DNA of 64,000 bases from JBGSUZ01 sp043770095 (GTDB taxonomy: Bacteria > Bacillota > Clostridia > Peptostreptococcales > Acidaminobacteraceae): assembly GCA_043770095.1 (NCBI GenBank), contig JAYVIR010000087.1:1-64000 (forward strand), written 5' to 3'. A program made the position numbers and the translations under genes. Below are positions 35,497-45,200 of this stretch, in pieces. The notes below the pieces were generated by a model. The model was given only the letters and a program-made list of their open reading frames with translations, searched no databases and was not told the origin of the DNA. Position 1 is the first letter of the stretch. Every line of letters begins with the position of its first letter.

Positions 35497-36729
35497 TTAT
35501 TTTCTCAACCCTTGCACATATTGATGCATCATTTCTGCAACTTCCTTAGAGTACTTTGCAGCTTCTACAACTGTTTTGGCGCCTGTAACAACATCTCCAG
35601 ATGCAAATACACCTTCTCTAGTCGTCCTGCCGTCTTCATCGGTAATGACCAAACCATATTGGTTGATTTCTATTCCTTTGCTGCTCGAAACAATATTGGC
35701 TTTTGGGCCCTGACTGATGGCTATTATGACTGAATCTCCTGGGAATAGTGCTTCAGACCCCTCAACCTCTTCATATTTATCAGTAGCTTCATTCATTTGG
35801 AACTTCCGATAAATGACGCCCTCTTTTGTTATTTCTACAGGCACTTTATAATATTCAAATTTTACGCCATCAATTTTGGCATATTCAACTTCATAACTCC
35901 TGGCCGGCATTTCCTTTTCACCGCGTCTAGCTAGAATGGTCACGGTTTTAACGCCTTTTCTCAGGGCTGTCCTTGCTACATCCATCGCAACATTCCCCGC
36001 GCCAATGACGGTAAGCCGCTCTCCAATGTCATAAACTTCAGGATTCTTCAAATAATCGATGGCATAGTGAACATGCCCTAAACTTTCCCCTTTAATGCCA
36101 ATTTTTTTAGGATTCCATACGCCCGTCCCAATGAACAGCGCATCAAAACCATCTCTGAATAAATCATCGACTGTGATTCCTGGACCAACGATTGTGTTGG
36201 GTCGAATGACCACACCCATTTCAACCAACTTATTTTTAAGACGATCGAGAATTTCTTTTGGCAGTCTAAACTCGGGTATGCCATATCTGAGAACCCCACC
36301 AATTTTGTCGTGTGCTTCAAAAATGGTAATGCTATACCCTTTCAGCGCCAATATAAATGCGATGGTGATTCCAGCAGGCCCAGAACCTATGATGCCTATA
36401 TTTCCAGTAGCCTCCTGAGAGGACTTAAGCGGTAAAAGATCCAAGCTGTAGTCCGATATATAATGCTCGATATCGCTGATATGAACGGGGTTCCCTTTTT
36501 TAGCCAATATACAGTGACCTTCACATTGTTTTTCATGAGGACAGACCAAACTGCAGACGACGGATAGCGGATTATTATAAAACAGCATCTCACCAGCTTC
36601 GCTGATTTGACTGTCCAGTAGCATTTTAATCATTTCTGGTATATCAGTGGCAATCGGACACCCTTCTTTGCATTTTGGATTCTTGCACTGAAGACATCTT
36701 TTAGCTTCTTCTACGATGTGTCTGCTCAT
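35497..36729 (-). CDS. GltD-like NAD(P)-linked Fe-S flavoprotein
   Basis: A 410-residue protein like the small subunit of glutamate synthase or NfnB. N-terminal cluster cysteines: RCLQCKNPKCKEGCP and SLVCPHEKQCEGHC. Then FAD GSGPAG, NAD(P) IGAGNVAMDVARTA and the terminal ASGDVVTGAKTVVEA. It would move electrons between NAD(P)H and an Fe-S partner, but no gltB or nfnA lies beside it. AGAAGG is upstream of the start. Confidence 0.85.
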   Translation of the reverse strand: MSRHIVEEAKRCLQCKNPKCKEGCPIATDIPEMIKMLLDSQISEAGEMLFYNNPLSVVCSLVCPHEKQCEGHCILAKKGNPVHISDIEHYISDYSLDLLPLKSSQEATGNIGIIGSGPAGITIAFILALKGYSITIFEAHDKIGGVLRYGIPEFRLPKEILDRLKNKLVEMGVVIRPNTIVGPGITVDDLFRDGFDALFIGTGVWNPKKIGIKGESLGHVHYAIDYLKNPEVYDIGERLTVIGAGNVAMDVARTALRKGVKTVTILARRGEKEMPARSYEVEYAKIDGVKFEYYKVPVEITKEGVIYRKFQMNEATDKYEEVEGSEALFPGDSVIIAISQGPKANIVSSSKGIEINQYGLVITDEDGRTTREGVFASGDVVTGAKTVVEAAKYSKEVAEMMHQYVQGLRK

Positions 36730-36794
36730 ATTTTAACCTTCTTTCATTTTTTAATTATATTTTTATTTGTAGGGAAGGTACTTTATAAAATTAT

Positions 36795-36822
36795 CTTATA
36801 CTACTGCCTTAAGCAGTGTCAA
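36795..36822 (-). promoter_or_regulatory. Promoter of the GltD-like gene with dyad in the spacer
   Basis: Minus strand: TTGACA (36817-36822), 16-base spacer, TATAAG (36795-36800). The spacer holds ACTGC/GCAGT, a possible operator. Confidence 0.6.
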
Positions 36823-36979
36823 CGTTCGATAATTCTTTATCTATCTTCGAAAACCGATTCAAATTATCCGTCTAGCTCATTCAAATCCCCACCTCATGAA
36901 TTTGCTTTTATGAATGGCTTTTGATATCATATCCCTTATATAACTTCATTACAAAGGGATACTTAAAAAGGTGGATAAA

Positions 36980-38029
36980 ATGGACAATCAAGAACAAAAG
37001 CCAGAAAGGCGTATTCGATATAAAGGCACTCACCCTAGATCTTTTAAAGAAAAATACAAAGAGTTGCAACCAGATAAATATTCTGATGCTGTTGAAAAAG
37101 CGATTCAGCGTGGCAGCACCCCAGCCGGCATGCATATTTCCATTGCCGTTAAAGAGATCTTAGAATTCTTGCAAATTAAACCCGGTCAAACGGGATTAGA
37201 CGCAACGCTCGGTTATGGCGGTCATACTCTAGAGATGCTCAAATGTTTAGATTCAAAAGGTCACCTCTATGCAACCGATGTAGATCCTATTGAATCTGTG
37301 CGTACAGGAGAGCGTTTAGCCCAATTAGGCTATGGCCCCGAAATGCTGACCATCAAAAACATGAATTTTTCTCAAATTGATCAAGTGGTTTTAGAATCAG
37401 GTCCCCTAGATTTCATATTGGCCGATTTGGGCGTTTCTTCTATGCAAATAGACAATCCCGAAAGAGGATTTTCTTATAAAAGAGAAGGCCCATTAGACCT
37501 AAGGCTGAATCCTGAAAAAGGCATCTCTGCGGCTGAGCGTTTAAAGACGATTGACCAAGACGAACTTGAAGGCATGCTGATTGAAAATGCTGATGAACCT
37601 TACGCACAAGAACTTTCTTATGCCATTGTTTCTGCCATTAAAAAAGGAAAAGAAATTGCGACAACATCACAGCTCCAAAACATTATCAAAGACACGCTGA
37701 AATTTATTCCAGAAAAAGATAGGGCTCAAACGGTAAAAAAAACCTGCCAAAGATGCTTCCAAGCGCTTCGAATTGACGTGAACAGCGAATTTGAAGTCCT
37801 CTATGAATTATTGGAAAAATTGCCTGCTGCCCTTGCGCCAGGTGGACGTGTTTGCATCATGTCCTTCCACTCTGGAGAAGATCGTCTCGTTAAAAAGTCT
37901 TTCCAACGCTTCCTTCGCGAAGGCCTCTACAAAGAAATAGCGCCAGGTCCCATTCGACCGTCTCAAGAAGAATGTTTCATTAACAGCCGCGCGCGTTCTA
38001 CGAAGTTGCGCTGGGCTATAAAAGCATAA
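36980..38029 (+). CDS. rsmH: RsmH-type 16S rRNA m4C1402 methyltransferase, stand-alone copy
   Basis: A 349-residue SAM-dependent methyltransferase. After a basic start (RRIRYKGTHPRSFKEKY), it has DATLGYGGHTLEML (SAM site), ADLGVSSMQIDNPERGFSY and FHSGEDRLVKKSF. Ordinary RsmH/MraW is about 310 residues and sits with mraZ and ftsL; here it is alone with a 50-residue extension, so it may be a second paralogue with another target. The ATG at 36980 follows AAAAGGTGG; a GTG at 36971 lies within that site. Confidence 0.88.
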   Translation: MDNQEQKPERRIRYKGTHPRSFKEKYKELQPDKYSDAVEKAIQRGSTPAGMHISIAVKEILEFLQIKPGQTGLDATLGYGGHTLEMLKCLDSKGHLYATDVDPIESVRTGERLAQLGYGPEMLTIKNMNFSQIDQVVLESGPLDFILADLGVSSMQIDNPERGFSYKREGPLDLRLNPEKGISAAERLKTIDQDELEGMLIENADEPYAQELSYAIVSAIKKGKEIATTSQLQNIIKDTLKFIPEKDRAQTVKKTCQRCFQALRIDVNSEFEVLYELLEKLPAALAPGGRVCIMSFHSGEDRLVKKSFQRFLREGLYKEIAPGPIRPSQEECFINSRARSTKLRWAIKA

Positions 38030-38037
38030 ATTATTTT

Positions 38038-38064
38038 AAGGACCTTTTTTAAGGTCCATTTTTT
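38038..38064 (+). terminator. Terminator after rsmH
   Basis: Stem GGACCTT/AAGGTCC with a TTTT loop and a T-run. Confidence 0.8.
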
Positions 38065-38072
38065 CAGTCATT

Positions 38073-38094
38073 AAAAAAGAGCCTTCGCAGGCTC
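38073..38094 (-). terminator. Terminator after the HD-GYP gene
   Basis: Minus-strand stem GAGCCT/AGGCTC with a 4-base loop, followed by TTTTTT. Confidence 0.8.
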
Positions 38095-38110
38095 ATTATG
38101 CTTATATTTT

Positions 38111-39001
38111 TTACAATTCACATAAAATCATTTCTAACGCTTCTAAAACATCGCTATCCCATAATCGGCCACTATCTTTTTTTAATAATTTAAACGCTTC
38201 ACTTTGCGAAAGTGCCACTCTATAAGGGCGATGTGTGGTGAGTGCGTCAAAAGCATCCGCAACGGCTAATATTCTCGATTCAATCAGCATCTCATCTTTT
38301 TTCAACCCTTGAGGATAGCCGGTGCCGTCGCATTTTTCATGGTGCTGAAGCACGATGAGCGCTTCTCTTTGTGAAACCGAATCTACAATTATGTCATAAC
38401 CAGCCCTAGGATGTTTTTTCATGACATCAAATTCTTCATACGTATAAGTTCCTGGTTTATTTAAGATATGTAACGGTACTTGAATTTTCCCTAAATCATG
38501 AATTTTACTCGCAAATACTAGATCATTGATCTGATCATTTTTCAGTCCAAATTTGAGGCCAATTCTAAGTGCCAAGTTGCCCGAACGATTGCAGTGCTTT
38601 TCTGTGTATTGATCCTTTGCCTGTATTTTATCCATTTCAGCCGTCATTTTAAGAACATAATTGGCTTGTTTGTCAAAAAAATCCTTCTGAGTGACCAATA
38701 GCATTTTTACATCTTCAACGATCTCAAAATACTCAGTTTCAGTTAGATCTTTAGCTGAAATACAATCTCCAGGCCCAAGAAAACAATTTTCTTTGGCATA
38801 TGCAACTCGCCCTTCTAAAAAATAGAATAGGTACATGGCATTTTCACATTCATAAGGTTGCAAAAATAAGCTTTTCCCAGCCTTAGCTTCAATATGAACT
38901 ACTTCCAACGCATCATCTTTTGCTTTAAGCGCAAATGACCCTGCATTTGAGAGTACTTGGATTAGAGATTCATCTTTTTTAATGATTTTTAAAGCACTCA
39001 T
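38111..39001 (-). CDS. HD-GYP domain protein, probable c-di-GMP phosphodiesterase
   Basis: A 296-residue protein. Residues 1-110 resemble a cupin/cyclic-nucleotide-binding-like beta barrel. The HD-GYP part has KIHDLGKIQVP, HHEKCDGTGYPQGL and DAFDALTTHRPYR, keeping the HD metal pair and the GYP loop. It probably degrades cyclic di-GMP. The PelF-like gene 36 kb away and the glucan synthase next door both make surface polysaccharide, a common c-di-GMP output; this link is inference. AAGGAG is upstream of the ATG. Confidence 0.85.
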   Translation of the reverse strand: MSALKIIKKDESLIQVLSNAGSFALKAKDDALEVVHIEAKAGKSLFLQPYECENAMYLFYFLEGRVAYAKENCFLGPGDCISAKDLTETEYFEIVEDVKMLLVTQKDFFDKQANYVLKMTAEMDKIQAKDQYTEKHCNRSGNLALRIGLKFGLKNDQINDLVFASKIHDLGKIQVPLHILNKPGTYTYEEFDVMKKHPRAGYDIIVDSVSQREALIVLQHHEKCDGTGYPQGLKKDEMLIESRILAVADAFDALTTHRPYRVALSQSEAFKLLKKDSGRLWDSDVLEALEMILCEL

Positions 39002-39197
39002 AATGCAGGCTCCTTTTTGTGGTATAGTTTGGAATCTAAATTAAGTTTGTTATTTTTTTATTTAACATATTTAAATTATACCATTTCTTAGGGTTGGCTG
39101 CTATATGCATATGTGCTTCGTCTGAAATTTCGGGAAAATATAAAATAAGTGGGACTACATCTGTTAAGAAAACAATTGAGCACCTTGGCAGCAATGC

Positions 39198-39238
39198 AAA
39201 TCCCTCTCAGTCGTTTTATCATTGACTGAGGGGGATTT
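39198..39238 (-). terminator. Terminator-like hairpin after the glucan synthase gene
   Basis: A 15-base stem AAATCCCTCTCAGTC/GACTGAGGGGGATTT with an 11-base loop. The T-run on the minus strand is short. The rest of 39002-39247 holds only the leader of the HD-GYP gene. Confidence 0.65.
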
Positions 39239-39247
39239 GTAGTTCTA

Positions 39248-42200
39248 CTATTTTCCCATCAAAATCTCAACTCGGTGAATTCTGCCATCGTTAATCATCA
39301 CAATGGCATTTTTAGCTTGCGTCACTCCATCCAAGATAGTTTTGGACACCCCACTGCAAATATTTTCAGGATTGTTCACGTAAATCTCATAAGTGGTGTC
39401 GACAAATTTATAGACCATGGAATAAGTATTCCATCTTTGTGGGATACATGGCTGAATTATAAGCACATTTCCCTCTTTGTTTAATCCTAGAATGTTTTCT
39501 ATTCCAACCTTATACATCCAGCTGGCAGAACCAGTGTACCAAGTCCAACCCCCTCTTCCAGTATGAGGTGCAGCACCGTAAACGTCGGCCGCCATAACAT
39601 ATGGCTCTACCTTGTAAATAGAAAGTTCTCGATTCGTTCTAGAATGGTTGATTGGATTGATCAATTCATATAATTCTAAAGCTTTGTCGCCATTTCCCTG
39701 CATGGCAAAAGCCTCTATGACCCAAGCTGCTGCATGGGTATATTGTCCGCCATTTTCTCTGACCCCAGGAACGTAACCTTTGATATAACCTGGTTCCATG
39801 TCTCCATCCTTAAACGGTGGGGTTAAGAGTTTGATTAGCCCTTCTTCTCTAAGCACAAGATAATCTTCAAGGGAGTCCATAGCTCTGATCACCCTTTCAT
39901 GATCTCCTCCTTTAGAGATGATTGCCCAAGTTTGAGCCAGTGAGTCGATTTTGCATTCAGTATTTTGAGCCGATCCAAGTGCTTCTCCGTTATCAAAGAA
40001 CGCTCTTTTGTACCAATTCCCATCCCAAGCATTCTTTTCAATTGAAGACAGCAGATCCACACAGATTTGTTGGTACTCTTTCGCGCGTTTTTCATCCTTA
40101 TTGGCTTTACAGATTGGAATGAAATTTTGTAGCGTCGTATAAAGGAACCATCCAAGCCAAACACTTTCTCCCTTACGCTGGTTTCCGACTCGGTTCATCC
40201 CGTCGTTCCAATCGCCGCCGCCGATGAGTGGTAGCCCTCTTTCGCCAAAGGTCATTGCATGATCGAGAGAACGGATGCAGTGCTCATACAGTGTGCCTTC
40301 CAACTCAGATACCCTAGGAGCGCAGTACCTCTCGTCTTCATAGTCCTTTAAAACCTCGTCTTCCATAAATGGCAATTCAATATTCAAAATTGCCTCATCT
40401 CCAGTAATCTTAATATATTCTGCCGTCACATAGGGAAGCCAGAGATAATCATCCGAAATTCGAGTTCTAGTGCCTTTTCCAGCTGGCTCATGCCACCAGT
40501 GAAGGACATCGCCTTCAATAAATTGATGCTTTGCGTGTTTTAGAATCTGTTCTTTTGCGATTTGAGGCCAAATTGCCGCAATCGCCAAGCAATCTTGGAG
40601 CTGATCTCTAAATCCGAAGGCACCCCCAGCTTGGTAGAATGCTGACCTCGCCCATAATCTGCAGGCAATGACCTGATAGAGCAACCAACCATTGAGCATA
40701 ATATTCATAGAGGCTTCCGGAGTGGCAACCTGAATGACCTGCAGCTTCTGCTGCCAGAACCCTTTGACTTCGTTTAAAATCCGCCAAGCTGATTCAGTCG
40801 ATTTATATTGATTGACCGTTTCATAGACTTCTTCTTTATTTTTAGCCATACCAAGTACAAATACCAATTCTGCAGTGTCTCCTGGTCTAATGCAAACCTT
40901 GACCTGCATGGCAATCCCTGGGTCATACCCCGCGCCTACTGTGCCTGATAGATGTTTTCGTTTCAAGGCTTCAGGTGACTCTGCTCGACCACTCCCAAAG
41001 AATTCTTTTCGGTCGCCAGTGACTGACCGCTCACTGTAGGAAGTATCCATGAACATAAACTGATTTGAAAAATCTTGATTGTATGGATTTTCCACAATCA
41101 AAGTACCATTTTCCAGTTGGGAACTAATCAGGTGCAATCCAGTATCCACTGTACTGACGCCCATTACTGGCGTTGCATAATAAGTGAGTGTTAGATTTCG
41201 GTCTTGGCTACCCTCATTTTTGAGGCAGACAATGCTTATTTTAACATTACCTTCTAATGGCACAAATTGGATCAATTTTTGAGACAAACCGTGACTGCCA
41301 TGTTGGAATTCAGTAAATCCAAATCCATGCTGAATGACATAAGGCGTCTCTTCCCTAATTGGTAGAGGTGTCATTGTCCAGAGGTTAGCCGATTCATCTC
41401 TGATATAGAAAATTTCACCTGCGCTATCGCTTACTGGGTCATTGGACCAAGGCGTCAATTTGTTTTCCCTGCTGTTTCCGCACCAGGTGAAGCCGCCACC
41501 AGACTCGGTTACCATAAATCCAAACGTTGGATTGGCAATAATGTTCGACCATGGCGCTGGCGTCATCTGATTGTTATCGAGCTTTATGGCATAGGTGTTG
41601 CCATCTGATGTAAACCCTCCAAGTCCGTTAAAGTAGTGGAGGCTATTGCCATCAAAATTCACTTGTCCTATTCCTTGATCCTGACGCCCTACAGTTACCG
41701 ACTCTATGGTTTCCATATAGGCTGGCAGTTCGAGCACCGGCATTGGGGTAATCTGTTTTTCTATATTTTCGCTATTTCCGTTAAGTACCAAACGGGCAAT
41801 GGCATAAAGCAGATTTACATCCTCTAGAGGAATATTGTTCGCATTCAGTATGAATACATCTCCGTGAGGGTTTAGTCCTTCATTGCTGTGGCTCGTGTAG
41901 ACGATATCCTTGACCATTGAAAGCAGTGGGTTCGTATAACTGTTTTCCTGCTGAACCAAAATGACCAAATCTACTTTAAGATCCTTAAGACGCCAGTATT
42001 CATGGGCCTTTAAGACGTCATAAAGAATTTCGACCTCATCCGTTTTGCTGAGAATGACTAAGATTATCGGACGATCACCAGATATGCCATAAGGCCATAG
42101 CGCTGCCTGTCCCCGTTTATTGTCGCTGATCAGCTTGCCCTCTTTGCGTCTGAGCGGGCTGTTGAATAGAATATTGGAAATCATGTTTTGGTACAATTCC

Positions 42201-45200
42201 ATGTCTCGGGCTTTAATGTTTAAATATTTTGACTCTACCTGACATCTGATTACAGCCAACCAGAATGAGGCATCACAGGTTTCGTGATTTGAGTACTTTT
42301 CAAGTAGCTCCAGTAGTCCCTCTTTCGTATCTGCAGTCATGGTGACAAATGAAATTTTCGCACTCTTGCTCGGCTCTATCCTGACTTGGATTCTTGTGCT
42401 GAAAGCAGGATCCAGAACCGCCCCAACCGTATTGGATAAGGGTTTTTCCCGTTCGAGAGCGAGTGGATTACTCACCGTATGACCTCTGCCAATAAACTGC
42501 ATTCTGTCGGTCTCATATTGAATGTCTGCTGTCTGATCCCCTTCTATGACTGGCATATGGGCAATCCATAAGCCGTTCTCTCCCTCACTGCGTGGTCTTC
42601 GATTACCGATTAATGCTTTATACTCTGAATTAAACTCAGTTTCGATGAATAAGTTGCTAAAGGCAGGGTGGGCCAAATCGCTGTTATGGCTGGCAATTAC
42701 CAATTCGTAAAAACTGGTAATTTCTATAGTAGCTGCAGTTTCTCCACCGTTTTTCAGCTTAATTCTTCTGATCTCTGCGTTATCTCCAGATGCCACAACA
42801 ATCTCTGTAGTCGTCTCAATGAGCCCATCTGTTCGCTTAAACATCGTTTTGTCTGCCGTAAAGACAACTTCATAGTCCTCTGGCATAACATTGAGAGGCG
42901 CATAGGCTGCTGACCAAATTTGACCCGCTTCTTTGTTTTTGATATAGAAGAACATGCCGTAGTTATCGAAAATCGGATCTTCTCGCCATCTTGTTACTGC
43001 CAAGCCTCTGTCTCTGGTGTATCCTGTTCCTTTATCCGTCGTCATGACTGAATAATTACCATTGGATAAAATATGTGCAAGCGGCAACGGTTCTTGAAGT
43101 GCAGTCGCACGTCGGTACGAACCTTTGTCTTTATAAATAATGCCTTTAAATGGTAATATTTTCTCTTTGTTGTCTTTCGTGAATACCACATTGATTGGTA
43201 CTTTTTCCTGTAGCAACAACTGCGCAGATTTCACTTGTGGATCTGCAGAAAATCTCTTTTGCAAAATGTTGTCATTCAAATAATTGTTAAGCGCAAGCAA
43301 ACTCATCCCCTGATGGTGTGCCATATAGCTCTTTATAATGACCCTTTTAGATTCGGTGCTGAGTCTCTCAGGCGTATAGTCAGCTGCTTCAAAATAGCCA
43401 TAAGTCCCTTCTAATCCTTCCTCTTTGAGATACAGAATATTCATGAAGGCATCGAAAGGGTTTACCATCAAAGCCAGAAACGTTGCATAAGGCGCCGTTA
43501 CAGCATCTTCTATAAGTCCTCTTTTTAGTCCAAGCCAAGGAACACCAATGGCTTTATACTGATAATCCAAGTGGATGTCCAGCGAGTTGAATGACGACTC
43601 TGAAGTACCCCAAGGCATATTTCTTTCTTTGCCATATTTTTTTTGGCATTTAATTACAAATGAATAGGTTTCATCAAGTAGCGTATTTCGATAACTCTTC
43701 ATTAATAGTAGTGGCATCAGGTATTCAAACATCGTGCCACTCCAAGAAACCAGGCCTTTGTATTTATCCACCACGGTTAAAGAACGACCCAGCATGAACC
43801 AATGCTTAGGTGGCACTTCCCCCCTCGCAATGGCTATATAGCTTGTCTGTCTAGCCTCAGAAGCCAATAGATCATAGTAAGAATTGGTCAATCGATTGTC
43901 TTCCATATTAAAGCCGATAGAGAACAATTGCCTGCGTTTATCATATAAATGCGTGAACTGAGTCTGCTCAGATAGACAATCTACCCGTTTGATGAGCGCT
44001 TCAAATTGGGCTGTAAAAGTGATTGTAAATTCTAAAGATTGAACAGCTGCATCTTTCAAGTCATTTAACCAATCAATAGCAGTGGCTGAGGACTCATCAA
44101 CTCTTTCAAGTGTTCTCAAAGTAATCAGCAGCGTTTCAGCACCCTCTATAATATCCACGCTAATTCTTGGCAATTCTTCTAGTGAAGCATTTTGTTCAAA
44201 CAGCGTTAAGAGTTGATTTGTTTGTACAATCAGCTCCTCTGAAAGCAGTACCCTTGGTATTTTATCCATTTCATGCGTCCAAGGTCTAAACGAAGCAATT
44301 TCTAGCTTAAGTGACTGAGCCAATCGTTCAACCTTGTACCCAAATGCTTTTTTCTTTATGCCAGGTATTGCCGCACTCTCTATCAGTTCGCTGAGCGCTT
44401 GATCCCACTGATTTGGGCTGATTGGCTCAGAGGTGTCTATCGCTTCAAATCCACTGAAATCCAAAGGGTTGTCATCACCCTCTTCAAACTTAATCCTGAT
44501 ACCGTCTTCCATCCCCCGAATATAAGTGGGATCGATCAATGGGCGTTTCAAATATTCTCTCATGCCCTGACTCAGCGTAATTAAGTAACATACAAAGTTG
44601 CCGCTGTCTACTGTTGAAATGTATCTTGGTCTTAAAGGAATCAGTGTCTTCGTGTCATACCAATTGTACAAATGTCCATTCCATTTATCCAGTTTTTCAA
44701 TGGTCTCAATGGTTTTTGAAAGACGCTCAAAGGTTTCCAGCAAACTGGAATAGCCCATGTCCCTCGCTGTCAGAGTGGCCAGAAGACCGAGTCCAATATT
44801 GGTCGGGGATGTCCGATAGGCAATTCCGCGATTTGGGTCTTCTTGATAATTATCTGGCGCTAAAAAATTATTTTTTTCATTTGCAAATTCTTCAAAATAA
44901 CGCCATGTTTTTCTGGTTATTTTGCGAAGCTCAAGCAATTCTTCCACTTCTAACCTTTCAACACTTTCAGACCTGCTTATGCTGATGTAAAAGGCTATGC
45001 CTGGCGCCACAGCCCAAACCAAAAGTAACACTAAACTAAGCATAAGACTCTCAGAATTCGTCAAAAATGACATGCCAACTAAACAAACACCTACTAATGC
45101 ACTCGGCCCCATTGAACGAGCATAGCTGCTTAAAGAGTTACTCTGATTTTTTTCCACATCATCTGAAGTCACCCATTCGAGCATATTTCGTTTACTGATG

